Part shown: piece after piece, positions 1 to 12,569 of the stretch | Layout: each line of letters begins with the position of its first letter | Numbering within the stretch: the first letter of the stretch is position 1 | NCBI RefSeq assembly: GCF_031755915.1 | Contig: NC_083382.1 | Location: 15,141,501 to 15,205,500, forward strand | Direction: 5' to 3' | Source of the DNA: Ziziphus jujuba | Lineage: Eukaryota > Streptophyta > Magnoliopsida > Rosales > Rhamnaceae | Length of the DNA: 64,000 nt | The notes under the pieces: model-generated | What the model saw: only the letters and a program-made list of their open reading frames with translations | Databases searched by the model: none | What the model was told of the DNA's origin: nothing | Position numbers and translations under genes: made by a program

Positions 1-513
1 TGAGTGCTAAAATTGTTTGGACTAAAATTGGTAAAGAATTCGAAACAAGAAAACTTAAAACTACGAGAACTACAACCAACAACTATTCCATATTTTGTTC
101 AAAATTGTTCTTGTCCGTTGTTTGAATATCTTTTCTAAATTTTTTCCTTAAATTTTTTATTTCTTAATATTTTGGTCTGCTCCTTATTAATTTCAAAAAT
201 TACTTGTTGATTTACCTTATTCTTGGTTAGTTAGGCCAAAACTAGGTTTTGTTAATTCACCCGGTATTTGGTTGTTTTAGTTGTTGTTTTGTTGATAAGT
301 TTAATTAAGGCATACTTGTGATCTAGCTAGTGTTTTGAGTGTGTTTTATTATAACTTTGATATAATTCTTTAAGTGGAAAAAGACAAGAGAGTGTGAGCC
401 TAAAAGAGGGTTAAAAGCCGAAATTAGTGTGCAAACACGAGTGTCGAGACCTTATTTGAGTGAAACACTTGAGGGAGTGATTTTAAGGAGAATTTTTGTG
501 TTATTTATACTAA

Positions 514-1760
514 CATGGTAGATTCAAGAATGAGAAGAGGATATAGCTCTTTAAAAATTAATGAAGAGGAGTCCATGGGATTCAAAGAGGATTCTCGAGC
601 TACAGGAAGTGGAGGTGAATCTACCAATAGGATGGCAGTCTTGGAACAATTACAGTGGATGAATGCTCACTTTGATCACCTAGATTAAAGGATGGATAGG
701 CTAGAAACATCACAAGGTGGGCCGAATCTAAGACAAGAATTTCATGAAGGCCGAGATCGAGGTCAAGGAGGTCGTGGATGGCCTAGGAAGAATTCGAGGG
801 TGGTAATTTTGGAGATAATCTTGAAGAGGAATTTGATGATATTTTTTCTCTCCAAGGAATGCAAAACCATGGGAGGCAGGTTGTAAATGAAGATGATGAC
901 CTTGGAAACATTAAAGTTAACATACCACTATTTTTGGGCAATAGTGATCCAGAGGCTTCCATAGAATTGGAGGAGTGTATGGAGATGATTTTTTACTGCA
1001 ATAACTACTCTAAGGCAAAGAATGTGAAGTTGGCTGCTTTATAATTTGGACATTATGCACTCTAATGGAGGACAAATGAGCAAAGTACCTGAAGGAGAGT
1101 TAATGATGAATTGATTACTACTTGGCGACAAATGAAAGGAGCCATGAGGAAGATATTTGTGCCGACTCATTACCGTAGGTTGCTGCATCAAAGGCTTCAA
1201 TCATTATCACAAAGAAGTAGGACCGTGGAGGATTACTATAAAGAGATGGAGATGCTCATGATGAGGTTGAGCATGAATGAGGATCGTGAGGCAACTATGG
1301 CATAGTTTTTGGGTGGTTTGAATGATGAGATAGTCAACCAAGTAGAGTTACAACAATATGTAGAATTGGAGAAGATGCTTCATATGGCCATCAAGATTGA
1401 AAACCAATTCAAGGAGGGGTGCAAACTCACAGTTTTGAGGTGTTTCTAACAGCGGGCGGACTAATTCAAGTGTTTGGAGAAGCAATCCCACCTATGAAGT
1501 AAGGACAAAACCGAAACAAGGAGATGAGAGCACCAATAGGCCAAGAAGAGGTTAAGGCCGAATCTGCATGAGCACCAAGGTTTGAAGGTAAATCTGATCC
1601 TAAATCTTCTAAAACTAGAGATATTGTTTGCCTTAAATGCCAGAGACAAGGACACATTGCCAAGCAATATCCAAATAAAAGAATTATGGTGCTGAAAAGT
1701 AATGGGAAGTTAGAATTCGAAGGTGAAGAAAGTGTAGGAGAAGCCAAACTTGATTAGGAA
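514..1760 (+). pseudogene. gypsy gag remnant
   Basis: The reading starts at the ATG at 514 and is broken by an in-frame TAA at about 685 and several later stops. A CCHC zinc knuckle is recognisable at 1629-1676 (CLKC, then GHIA), but the last cysteine is replaced by tyrosine (KQYP where KQCP is expected), so the RNA-binding knuckle would not fold. The central part (for example 1111-1305, with RRLLHQRLQ and VEDYYKEME) matches the usual plant gypsy gag 'retrotrans_gag' region. What I see is the motif order and the stops; the family name follows from known plant gypsy proteins. Confidence 0.75.
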
Positions 1761-1817
1761 GAAATTGATGTTGAAGAACATGAAGAAGCCGAGACCCTAA
1801 AGGCTTCAAGGGCCAAA

Positions 1818-4800
1818 TTGAGCTTGGTTACAAGGAGGGTTCTAACTGTATATAAACATGAAGACCAAGTCCAAAGAGAGAACATCTTCCATACCCGATG
1901 TGAAATTCAAGGTAAAATTTGTAGTATGATACTTGATAGTGGAAGTTATGCTAATGTAATTAGTAATGTGGTAATTGAGAAATTAGGGTTAACAACCATT
2001 AAACATCTTTAACCATATAGATTACAATGGCTTAATGATACTGGTGAAATGAAAGTGAACAAATAAGCTAAGGTAAAATTCAGCATTGATAAATATGTGG
2101 ATGTTGTTTTATGTGATGTTGTTCCCATACATGCTGGCCATATTTTATTGGGTAGACCATGCCAATTTGATAAAGATATCATACACCATAGTAGAGAGAA
2201 TTCCATTGTATTTAAATTTAAGGGAAAGAAGATTAAGGTGGAGCCATTAACTCCAAAGGAAGTATTTAGAGACCAACTTCAAATGCAAAAAAGGAGGGAC
2301 GTCGAAAAGTTTAAAGAAAGGACTAGTGTAGCACCCACAGTTTCATCACCTATCCAAGAGGCCAAGGCCGAACATCTACATCTAGGAAAGTTTTCTAAAC
2401 TCAATGGTGAGGGGAAAAATAATGAAAAAGCCAAGAGGGTAGAAAATAATGAGAAAGCCGAGAGTGAGAGAAAAATTATGGTGGCCGAGAGTGGGAAGGA
2501 AAAAGAAAGGAAAGAAAAGAAAAAGAAGAATTTTTATCTTAGCATGAGCGAGATTAAAAAGTCATTTATGAGTGGTAAACCATTGCTGGTTACGATTTAT
2601 AAAGATATATATCTAAATGATCAAGCTAACCTTGAAGAGCTTAAATTGCTAAGTTCTATTTCTTTTCTTTTGCAGGAATTTAATGATGTCTTTTCGGAGG
2701 AAATTTCTAATGGTTTACCACCTATTCAAGGGATTAAACATGAAATTGATTTTGTACCGAGAGCTGGAATTCCTAGTAGGCCTGCATATAGGAGTAATCC
2801 CTACGAGACAAAGGAGCTACTACAAAGGCAGGTAAGTAAGTTACTTGACAAAGGTTATATTCGTAAGAGCATGAGTCCATGTGTTATCCCTGTTTTATTA
2901 GTGTCTAAGAAAGATGGTTCATAGTGTATATGTGTTGATTGTAGGGCTATTAATAATATAATCATTAAATATAGGTATCCAATTTCTAGGTTAGATGATA
3001 TGCTTAATGAATTATATGGTGTAAGTATGTTTACTAAAATTGATCATAAGAGTGGGTATCATCAAATTAGGATGAAAGCGGGTGATGAATGGAAACCGCA
3101 TTTAAAATTAAATATGGTTTATATGAGTGGTTAGTAATGCTTTTTGGTTTAACTAATGCACCTAGCACTTTTATGATGTTAATGAATCATGTCACGCACC
3201 CATTCATTGGAAAATTCGAGTTTGTTTACTTTGATGATATTCTTGTCCATAGTAGAAATTTATATGAGTATATAGGACATCTTAGGCAAGTTTTAAATAT
3301 TCTTAGGAAGAAAAGGTTATTTGCTAACATGAAAAAGTGTGATTTTTGTAAAGATGAACTTGTTTTCTTAGGATTTGTTGTAAGTGCTGCATGAATTAAA
3401 GTTGATCAATCTAAAGTTCAAGCAATTCAAGAGTGGCCGAAACCTACTTCAATTACCCAAATGAGGAGCTTTCATGGTTTGGCTAGTTTCTATCAAAGAT
3501 TTATCAAGGCTTTAGCACCATCACAACAACCTTGACCAAAATTGTAAAGAAGAATATTGGATTCAAATGGGGGGAAGTATAAGAGAAATCTTATAATTTG
3601 TTGAAAGAAAAATTAACTAATACGCCTTTACTAATTTTGCCTACTTTTTCTAAAACTTTTGAAATTGAATGTGATGCTTCAGGTGTAGGTATTGGATCTT
3701 TTTTAATGCAAGAAGAAAGACCCATACTATACTTTAGTGAGAAGTTAAATGGAGCGGCATTGAAGTACCCGACCTATAACAAATAGATGTATGCATTGGT
3801 GAGAGCTTTGGAGACATGGCAACATTATTTGATGCTGAAAGAATTTGTGATTCACACGGATCATGAATCATTGAAGCACATTAAATGCCAAGGGAAGCAT
3901 AACTGGCAGTATAATAAGTGGATTGAGTTTACGAAGACTTTTCTTTATGTCATCCGCTACAAGAAAGGTAAGGAAAATGTGGTTGCCGATGCATTAACCC
4001 GAAGGTATGTATTGTTTTCTACCTTAGATGCTAGATTGCTTGGGTTTGAACAATTAAAAGAACTTTATGAGCATGATAGTGACTTTGGTGAAATATTTAG
4101 GAACTATACTAAACATGGTTTTAATAAATTTTACATCTTTGAGGGATATTTTATTTAGGGGAAATCAACTTTGTGTACTTAATTGTAGCATTAGGCAGTT
4201 AGTAGTTCGGGAAGGTCATGGTCATGGTAGCTGTTTAATGGGTCATTTTGGTGTTTTAAAAACTTCATCCTTATTGTATGAACATTTTTATTTACCTAAC
4301 ATGAAGAGATATGTGGAGAGAATATGTGAAAGATGCCTGAAATGCCGAAAATCCAAGTCAAAGTTGAAAGTGCATGGTCTTTATATGCCTTTGTCGATCC
4401 CATCCTTTCCTTGGGTAGATTTGTCTATGGATTTTGTTCTTGATTTACCTAGATCTAGAACAGATGAGGATTCAATTTTTGTTGTTATGGATAGGTTTTC
4501 TAAGATGGCACATTTTATGGCATATAATAAAACTGATGATGTATCTAATGTGGCTAATCTATTCTTTAAGGAAGTAGTTAGACTACATGAAATGCCTAGG
4601 ACAATTGTTTCAGATAAGGATGCTAAGTTCTTAAGTTACTTTTAGAAAAATTTGTGGGCCAAGTTAAGGAGCAAGATTTTATTTTCAACTACTTCTCAAC
4701 CACAAACTGATGGACAAACTGAGGTAGTAAATAGAACTTTATCTACATTGTTAAGGGCATTAATTAGTACAAATTTAAGAACATGGGAGGAATGTTTGCC

Positions 4801-5362
4801 ACATGTTGAATTTGCTTATCATAGATCTTTGCATTTAGCTACTAAATATACTCCATTTGAAATTGTTTATAGTTTTAACTCTTTGACTCTATTAGATTTA
4901 ACACCCTTGTCTTTAAATGAAAGTGCTAATCTTGATGGAAAACAAAAAGTTGATTTTGTAAAATAAATTCATGAGAAGACAAAAGCAAACATCAAGAGGA
5001 GATCGGAACAATATGCAAAGAATGCTAATTAAGGCTGAATAAAGGTTGTTTTTTAACTTGGAGATTGGGCTTGGTTGCATTTAAGAAAGGAAAGGTTTCC
5101 TGAGCAAAGAAAGTCAAAGTTGATGCCTCGAGGGGATGGACTTTTACAAGTTCTGGAGAAGGTCAATGAGAATGCTTATAAACTTGACTTACCAGGTGAG
5201 TACATTGTGAGTGCTAGATTTAATGTTGCTAAATTATCTTCATTTGCTGCAGGTGATGACTTTGATTTAGGGGCAAATCATTTTCAAAAGGAAGGGAATG
5301 ATGAGAATCCGCCTATACCCATACAACCAACTACCTGCTGGGTGTTGATTATTTACAAATGA
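1818..5362 (+). pseudogene. gypsy pol remnant (protease, RT, RNase H, integrase)
   Basis: The protease site reads ILDSGS at about 1930, where a D-S/T-G triad is expected. RT blocks include FNDVFSEE, SPCVIPVLLVSKKDGS and the catalytic YFDD at about 3229. The RT frame is cut by a stop near 2924 and again near 3135 and 3394. RNase H shows the FEIECDASG block near 3661 and is split by a TAG at 3784. Integrase shows [23 protein letters not shown] and [10 protein letters not shown], with a TAG at 4643 between its catalytic aspartates and the glutamate region. At least seven in-frame stops separate the pieces, so this is an old, inactive copy. Confidence 0.88.
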
Positions 5363-6471
5363 AGTTGGGGCCAATCAATAGGGCACAAGCTAGGAAATTC
5401 AAAAGACAATCTTCTTAGATTCATCCAATCATCCAAGGAGTGATTCAATCTCAAGAGGATATGACATTATCCGAAGATCCAAAGCCCGTCTTGTGTATCC
5501 AAGGTACGATGGCGGAAATGGACCCAACAAGCTGTTTTGGTACATTTTTGAATCCCGGGTAGTAAGGAACGGATCCAACACTTCATGAACTCAATTGATA
5601 TCACCAAGAGGCCATGAAATCATGTAAAGGGAGAAGAAAAAGCAATCAAAGACCACATTTGCACATAAACTCCTTTTTAGCCAAAATTGCTCACTTTTGG
5701 CGCTGGCTTTGTTCTATTTTGTTGATTAAGCACTTTCTCTTTGTTCCAATCAAGGAAACATATGAGAATCATTATTAATATTATTTGACATCCTACATGG
5801 CATATGGGAGCTGATTTGGAGCCTAAACTAACTGGAGATTGAATAAAGACACCTTAATTGTCAATTAGTCAACTAGTTTACTAATTTGAGTTTGATATCT
5901 TGTTTTAGGAAACTATATTTTATTTTTATTTTTTTTTATTTATTTTCTGGACAAATTAACTTACAAAATTTTATATTTATTATTTCAATTGTAAATTAAT
6001 TAATTTCTAATTCAAAATAAAGGAATTAATTAATTCAAATTAGATTAGAAAATGAGGAGAATTCGGCCACACCTAATTTCCTAAACCTATGGCTGATTTC
6101 TTTATAGTGTTTTAGGGTTTTGTTTTATAAACCTTATCCTATTTAAAGGCTTATTTTCTCAATAAAATTCAGTACATTATTCATACAGAAAAATATTTAT
6201 GAGAAAGAATTCTCTTTATTCTCTTTGAACACCTATAACACTTAATAGAAATCAAATGTTTTAGTTTGACTTATCAATAGGACATCCATCACCTATTGTG
6301 GCGTCTTCATCATATACCATGGTTTCTAATCACAAGTTGATTAGTGGTTAAGGTGACCATTAGAGCCTAAACTTAATTGTGATCCGGGCTAATATAATAC
6401 GGATTTAGGAACAAGTTGACCTTGGTTCATATCAATTCCTAGGTTTGTGTTTTCCACAATGAGTTCATGGT
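5363..6471 (+). other. gypsy 3' noncoding region, probably including the 3' LTR
   Basis: No coding sequence is seen. A purine-rich tract at 5636-5650 could be the polypurine tract. A TATA-like TTATAAACC near 6126 and an AATAAA near 6161 are spaced as in a plant LTR promoter and polyA signal. The 5' LTR is outside the window, so the LTR limits cannot be confirmed by comparison. Confidence 0.4.
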
Positions 6472-6893
6472 TTATAAGTGGGATGGCAATTCGTGTTGGC
6501 AAGTCATATTCAGATTAACTCATTTATTAATCATGTCAAAATTACTCAAATTAAACATGATCCATTTATTAATCATGTCAGAAAGCCTGAAACACAATCC
6601 ATTTAATAAAAAAAGTAACCTGACATGACCTTGTAACCCCGTTTATTAAATGATTCAATTTGGATCAATACGACCATGTTTATGCAAAATTGATCCATTT
6701 ATATAAAATAGATCCAATTAAATAAATTAACTTGTTTAAATTAATTATTTCAAATAAAATAAAAAATAATTTAGCGTTAATCAATCCTAAATTAAAACAT
6801 ATATATATATATGATTATTCTTACAAGTTTACACTAATATAACGTATAATATGATAATATGGCAATCTCATATAATAGTTTTATATATATAAA

Positions 6894-6898
<5 letters not shown>

Positions 6899-6946
<48 letters not shown>
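6899..6946. repeat. (AT)n microsatellite
   Basis: Uninterrupted AT dinucleotide run of about 48 bases inside the AT-rich left arm of the hAT-like element. Confidence 0.95.
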
Positions 6947-6954
<8 letters not shown>

Positions 6955-7148
6955 ATATACATAATAAACTTAATATTACTTCTATAGTAACACGTTCCAA
7001 GAAAACATTCTAAATTTAAATTTTTGAGCAGTTTGACCAAAGTTGACCAATTTTTACTTTTAAGTAGATCAAGTTTGACTCTTTTTAAAGATGGAATATT
7101 GTTTTAACTCTTATACCATTATATAGATCTCGTCGATATAAGTTTGTA

Positions 7149-7466
7149 TGTAACACTCTGTCTCTATTGGTGGATATATCACTCTCTTCCAATATTGTTC
7201 CAAATTTAGCTACCGAACTCGGTCGAATGGGATTTTTTGTTTAAAGCTTCTTAGGAGGTCATCCATCCTTGGATTATTCTTGCCTGAACACACTTATCTT
7301 CGGAGTTTTTTCCAACCCCAAAATCAACCACTCTAAAAAGGCCTCGGCATTATGAGAGTAACTATTATTACATTTGAATCATTCCTTAATCTACACCTGG
7401 ATGATGTGGGATTGGTTACTAAGTAGCCTATTAGTACCCTGCACCTGCCAACACTAGGTCGTCACA
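7149..7466 (-). repeat. Cassandra 3' LTR with 5S rRNA-like segment
   Basis: Terminal bases on the - strand are TGTGAC and GTTACA. The segment 7243-7306 resembles the reverse complement of plant 5S rRNA: AGGAGGTCATCCATCC corresponds to the 5S stretch GGATGGGTGACCTCCT, and the part reading CGGAGTT matches the AACTCCG region. The similarity is clear by eye but diverged. Confidence 0.82.
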
Positions 7467-7534
7467 ATCCACCCCCTTGAGGTCCAACATCCTCACTAGC
7501 ATACTTCCAGTTGCATATAGGCTCTGATACCATT

Positions 7535-7843
7535 TGTTACATCCCACCTCCACTGGCGAACCAATCACTCTCTTTTGACATTGTCCACAATTTAGCACCG
7601 CACTCGGTATGGGGTTTTTAATTCAAAGCTTCCTAGGAGGTCACCTATCCTTGAATTATCTCGCGTGAGCATGCTCAACTTTGGAATTTTTTCGAATCCT
7701 GAAACCAATCGCTTTAAAAGAACCTCGGCATTATGAGAATAATTATTATTACATTTGAATCACCCCCTTATCTAAACCAGATGATATGGGATTGAATACC
7801 AGGCAGCCTGCTAATGCCCTACACCTGCCATATTAGTCGAAAA
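7535..7843 (-). repeat. Cassandra 5' LTR with 5S rRNA-like segment
   Basis: Matches the other LTR along its length (for example both contain TTATGAGA(G/A)TAA followed by ATTATTACATTTGAATCA). The 5S-like part at 7627-7690 is better preserved here, including AGGAGGTCACCTATCC and CGTGAGCATGCTCAACTT, which correspond to the 5S internal promoter region. The outer end near 7843 is eroded. Confidence 0.82.
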
Positions 7844-9868
7844 GCTCATGAATCTGATCAAAAAGTTTATGGATTTCATTTTCCATTCTACAAAATTCAA
7901 GCTCCTTTAGTGGTGGAAAATTGTCATTTTCACATATTTTTTACCTATTGAGCTCATTTTTGGCATTCTCCAAGTTCAAAAGTGTGTCCATTTTTCTCAA
8001 CAATAAATAAAATTTCAAGAACACTTTGTTTTAAGAAATAATGGAAAACCCCAATTTTGAGGTTTATATGTTTTGGATATTTTGATGGAATTAGATTGTT
8101 AAATGCTTGATATTAGGATTTTTGGCCTTATGAGAATGGATTAGGAAATTTAGAATGCATTTGTGGAGTTGTATATTTTTCTAGAACCTAATTTAGTATA
8201 TTGGTATTATTTTAAGAATTTACAGCAATATTAGAGGTAATCATACAATAGATTGAGTTTAAGCTAACTTTTATTTTTGAAAATAAATTTGGGAATTATA
8301 TGCTTAATTGATTATATGCTTGATTATTTCTAAGATTATTTAAATCATTTTTTTTAATATACTATGAAAGGATTATTTGATATCATTTACTGGCATAATA
8401 AAGGAATGGTTTTGTAGAAAAATATACACATATATATATGTATTAAATTATGAATTGAATACTAGTTTGTGGATTATTATGTATTATACTATACTATAGT
8501 TATAGATTTGATGAATTTTGGTTATGCGCACTTTATTAACCATCCCCTACTTGAATACGTATTCTTCATATTGGATGGAATGTCATAGTCTACTATGCAT
8601 TTGAGACATCCAGGGTTGTATTGATAGTTTCCCCCTCCTCTACTTGTCTGTGACACCCTAGGACACAATGTGGGCTTAAAACAAGCTTGATATTAGTTAT
8701 AGTATATACGGATATTATTTAGAATGGAGAGATATTTTTATATACATATAAAAATATGAATTTTATTTGAATTATATTATATGGAAATGTTAATTTAATC
8801 AACAAAAACTTTTGATACTATCTATTTTATCTTATGTGATTATGAAAGTTGTTATATTTCGGGAATAATTATGGGTTTTGTGAAAGTTATATTTTAAAAC
8901 AGAGAAACTTTCAAAGAGTAAAAGCGAGGTCTTGAGAGAAATGATTTTAAAAGAATAATCACTATTTTCTTAATATACTTTTTGTCCACTCACTGAATTT
9001 ATCTTATAATTTTGTTTTTAAACTTACCCATAAAGCCTTAGCTGACTAGTTACTTACATCACTGGTTCGTTGTTCCTACGTTATCTTCGCTATTGATATA
9101 TTGTTCTTTTGCTTTGACTTATTATGTACTCTTCTTTCATTGGTTTTGATGTGTAAATTAGATTGAACAATTTTGATATTTTGCATTTATTTATTTTTGC
9201 TCTTTGGACTTGCTCTAGTGGATTAATCCAATGTGTATAACTCTTATATTATGATAATCTCTTCTTTAATGTTGGGTTATATCCAAATTATAAGGAGGTT
9301 TTATTAGATTTTTGATAGAAAATTTGGTAGAGCTTTCCTAGGTGATTTTATCAACTTCTCTAAAAATAATATATTAAAAAAAAACTTTATTAATAATCAT
9401 GTTTTTAATTTTTTACATCTCCAATATGCTTTGGCATATTAATTTTTATTTTTTTGGTATTCATAAATCCATACATGTATTAAACGTATTACATTTAAGT
9501 GAATAAATATTATTTTAATAATTTTATTTCTTTATTTTTGAATTAATAAAAAATTAATAATACCACCTTAAACAAGTTTATGATTTAGTAATAAAAATGT
9601 AATAATTAAAATTTTATTAACATTAAAATAATATTTTAAAATTATGATTTAAACAAATTATAATCGTGTTAAGTTGGATTAACATGTTAATTAATACATT
9701 TGGTTAAGCAGATTAATTTGGATCAATTTTAAATTAAGTGGTCAACTTAAAAATAACAAGTTTAACAGTCGTGTTAAATAGAATTAATCCTAATTTAATA
9801 CTAACCTGTTTATAATAAACTTAAACCCACTAATTCTGTATCATTTTTTAGTTGTATTATCGTTGTAC
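7844..9868. other. AT-rich noncoding DNA
   Basis: No credible coding sequence. Some stretches (8521-8690 and 8980-9300) have the look of a decayed LTR or intergenic retrotransposon, but no paired LTR, primer site or protein was found. This is treated as interior of the hAT-like element. Confidence 0.5.
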
Positions 9869-9892
9869 GACCAAATTACCACCTCTTATAAG

Positions 9893-10375
9893 CCTTTTAT
9901 TCCACCTCCAAACGACCAAATTACCACCTCCTAACTCGATGAATGACTTATATATTTGTTGGGTTTTTACCTTAGTTGGCCACCTTTATAAAATTAATTT
10001 TAATTTCTTTTTGTAGTATCCAAATCAAGTTAGAATTCTTTTAGGTTTTTTATATGGACCTTACTCAACTACTTTTTAGAAAATATTGTATTATGAAGTT
10101 AAAATTATCTCTTCATTTAAACTTAGATAAATAATATTTTTTTCGTCCTATTTATACCATATAATTTACTATACAAAGACAATAAATGAAAAGACAATAT
10201 TTCAATTTTTTAATCTTTTATTTCTTTATTTATTTTGTTTTCATGTCCATTTCATCTATACTAGAAAATCCATAACAATATCCACCACATAAAGAAATTA
10301 ATAATTGTTGCATTTTTTTTTTTTTTTTGGTTATAATGTTCTGCGCTTTTATATAGAAAATATTGACATGTCTCC

Positions 10376-10406
<31 letters not shown>

Positions 10407-10620
10407 TATAGTATAGATTCAATTTTACATGATTTTAGATATTCAAAAGAAGGAAGGCTATTATTTTGATTGATGTTTTTTTTTTTTTTTCGTTAATATA
10501 TTGATATATGATAAGATTAAAATATTATAAGAAAAATATATATATTTTCTAGCAGCACAAAATAGAAGAATGTGTTTTTCTTTTTACTATTACTGAACGT
10601 TGTACATTAAATTTTTTTAC
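9893..10620. other. AT-rich spacer before the UGT pseudogene
   Basis: No gene seen. Contains homopolymer T and A runs and a short (AT)n at about 10391-10410. Confidence 0.6.
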
Positions 10621-10689
10621 GATGAATTTTTTCTTTACAAAAACTTGGGCCACAGAAGTGAATATCCTGGCTCCGCGCCTCCGCCTCAG

Positions 10690-11564
10690 CTCGAAAGCTA
10701 AGTTAGTGTTGCCGAGTTTTGCTAACTCTGCTCGAAGTAGGATATTGCTTGTTGATAAGGACGAGGCTGTGTTTTCCATCTTCCTCAATCAACTGAGAAG
10801 TATTAGAAAATTGGCAAACGGTATTATTATTAACACTTTCTTGGAGTTGGAATCACGTGCAATCAGCTCTATGTTTGATCCTAAACTAAGCATCGCTTCT
10901 CCTGCGGGACCCATACTTAATGTGGTCAGTGATGATGATGACAACAACGATGGGAACTAATCAAAGTGGCTTGATGATCAGCCCACATCATCTGTAGTGT
11001 TCCTATGCTTCGAGAAGATGGAAGCTTCAATGAGGCTCAAATGGGATCGGGTTAGTGTAGTCTTTGCATCACAGTTCATCAGGCGGCTACACGGATTCAA
11101 TGGAGGCTATGATCAATGAGTTTCTCAATCGGACGGCTGGCATGGGAAAGATTATAGGTTAGGCTCCACAGGTGGCAATATTGTCCCACTCAGCAACTGG
11201 AGGGTTTGTATCACATTGTGGGTGGAATTTTATACCTGAGGGCTTATGGTTTGGTGTGCATGTTGCCACGTTGCCACTATATGGAGAGCAACAATTAAAT
11301 GTGTTCCAGATTGTTAAGAGAGTTGGGATTGGCGGTGGAGATTAAGCTAGACTACTTGATGAATCTTGAGGGTGAGAATGATCAAGTGGTTGTAAGGGCC
11401 TAAGAGATTGAGACAGGGATCAGAAAGGTGATGGAGCATGATAGTGATGTGAGAAGAGGGTAAAGGAGATGAGTCAAAAGAGCAAGAAGGTAGTGATGAA
11501 CGGTGAACATGCATACTTTTCATTAGGTCGTCCGATTAAGGATGCATTTGACAATTTCCTTTAA
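10690..11564 (+). pseudogene. UGT71-like glycosyltransferase pseudogene, 5' half missing
   Basis: From about 10690 the sequence follows the second half of the two intact UGTs further right: LVLPSFANS, then a block like NTFLELES, then KWLDDQP(T)SSVVFLCF, then a PSPG box and the C-terminal tail ending at a TAA at 11562-11564. The first 170 or so codons are absent and are replaced by unrelated sequence. A TAA at about 10958, a deletion after the FLCF block (loss of the AREIANALE-like stretch) and several frameshifts break the frame. In the PSPG box the invariant first tryptophan codon is TAG. This is clearly a dead third copy of the same family and marks the left limit of the UGT array. Confidence 0.9.
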
Positions 11565-12569
11565 AGACTTCAATGCGTGATTTATTTGTCAACAAATTAA
11601 TAAACTTGCAATTTCTTTAATTTCTTTTAATATTATACGTTATCCTTTTTATGTCATTATTTTTTTATTGTCAAATGATTTAGTATTCTGAATCTCAAAA
11701 ATTATTTATTTGAGTAAACCTCAAAAATAATTTGACAAAACAAAAATAACCAATAAGTTTCTTTCTATATATATATATATATATATATATATTGAATAGC
11801 ATAGAAAATACGATGCAAATGGAAAGCCCAACTTCTTGAGTCGACATTTGTATCAAACTATCCTTTTACTTACGTTAGAACCCTTTTTTTTCTTTTATTT
11901 CTTTTGAAGACTTTTTGCTTTGATACTTACGTGAAGACTTAAACAATTGACTTGTAGTTTTATCCAAAAATAAAAAATAAAAATTGACTTGTAGTCTTAG
12001 ACTGGTTTATTATTTTTCAATAACAGTTCAATTGGTAATTATCATTTTTAATAGCTTTCTTCTCAATTTATTAAAAAATCAATGACAATAATTTCCACAT
12101 CAAACTTTGATTAGTATTATTATTATTATTATTAGTTTTTTTTTCTATCCCTATCTATGTAACGTGATTTGACCTTTTCATTTTAAAATATTAGCAAGAA
12201 AACAAAATGAACAAAGTAAAAAATAACTGCATGAAACTTTTTCACCGAGATGGAGACGGATAAAGTATTATAAACAAAGGTCATTTTATACTAACTGTAT
12301 CCTTTAAACTTTTAATTAATGTAAATTCAATAATCATGCACAATAATGTGGATAAATTAAAACAATTATATGTTTAGTGGTAAATAATTTATTATACCAT
12401 ATCACCTATATAATTATTTTATATAATAGTTTCTTATTAATGATATAAATTTTTTATCCAAACGTTGAGTATGATTCTATAATTTAACTTCTTTTTTTTT
12501 TTTTAGAATAATCCTATAATTTCACTTGAAATGTTAATTTAGAACCATGTTCCTCACTCACAAAAGTAG
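11565..12569. other. noncoding spacer
   Basis: No gene seen. Holds an (AT)n run at about 11768-11791, a (TTA)n stretch near 12112-12133 and AT-rich sequence. Confidence 0.6.

Larger units (their letters stand above)
1..5640 (+). mobile_element. Ty3/gypsy LTR retrotransposon, defective, left end outside the window
   Basis: The domains run in gypsy order on the + strand: gag with a zinc knuckle near 1629, aspartic protease near 1930, reverse transcriptase 2690-3400, RNase H 3598-4000 and integrase 4200-4966. Integrase after RNase H is the Ty3/gypsy order (copia has integrase first). Every domain is broken by stop codons, so the element cannot code for working proteins. Bases 1-513 look like an untranslated leader; no 5' LTR or primer binding site is visible, so the 5' LTR lies left of the window. 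The protein style (short tail after integrase with GDG and LPGEY-like blocks) resembles plant chromoviruses, perhaps CRM-like, but that sub-assignment is a guess. The right limit is approximate because the 3' LTR boundary could not be set. Confidence 0.9.
7149..7843 (-). mobile_element. Cassandra-type TRIM retrotransposon
   Basis: Two direct repeats of about 310 bases (7149-7466 and 7535-7843) flank a short internal segment of about 70 bases. Read on the - strand, the 5' LTR ends in TGTAACA and is followed after two bases by GGTATCAGAGCC at 7521-7532, the standard initiator-methionine tRNA primer binding site. The internal part ends in a polypurine tract (CAAGGGGGTGGA) directly before the 3' LTR, which starts TGTGAC. 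Each LTR contains a stretch similar to plant 5S rRNA. Short LTRs, no coding sequence, a Met-tRNA primer site and 5S-like LTRs define Cassandra. No clear target-site duplication was found, so the copy is old. Confidence 0.88.
6479..9885. mobile_element. decayed hAT-like non-autonomous element
   Basis: The left end begins TGGGATGGCAATTCG and the right end, read on the other strand, begins GAGGTGGTAATTTGG, giving imperfect terminal inverted repeats. The flanks carry TTATAAG at 6472-6478 and again at 9886-9892, a 7-base match (8 allowing one mismatch), which is what hAT insertion leaves. The ends look like the abundant plant hAT families that begin with a GG-TGGCAATTCGTG type sequence. No transposase is seen inside. 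A Cassandra TRIM sits within it. A second copy of the right-end sequence (CGACCAAATTACCACCTC) occurs at 9914-9931, so the right boundary could be more complex. Confidence 0.5.

Noticed and set aside
7243..7690. 5S rRNA genes
   Set aside because: The 5S-like segments are diverged, partial and lie inside paired LTRs, so they belong to the Cassandra element.
8521..9300. Possible decayed LTR of another gypsy element
   Set aside because: No second LTR copy, primer site or coding remnant was found in the window.
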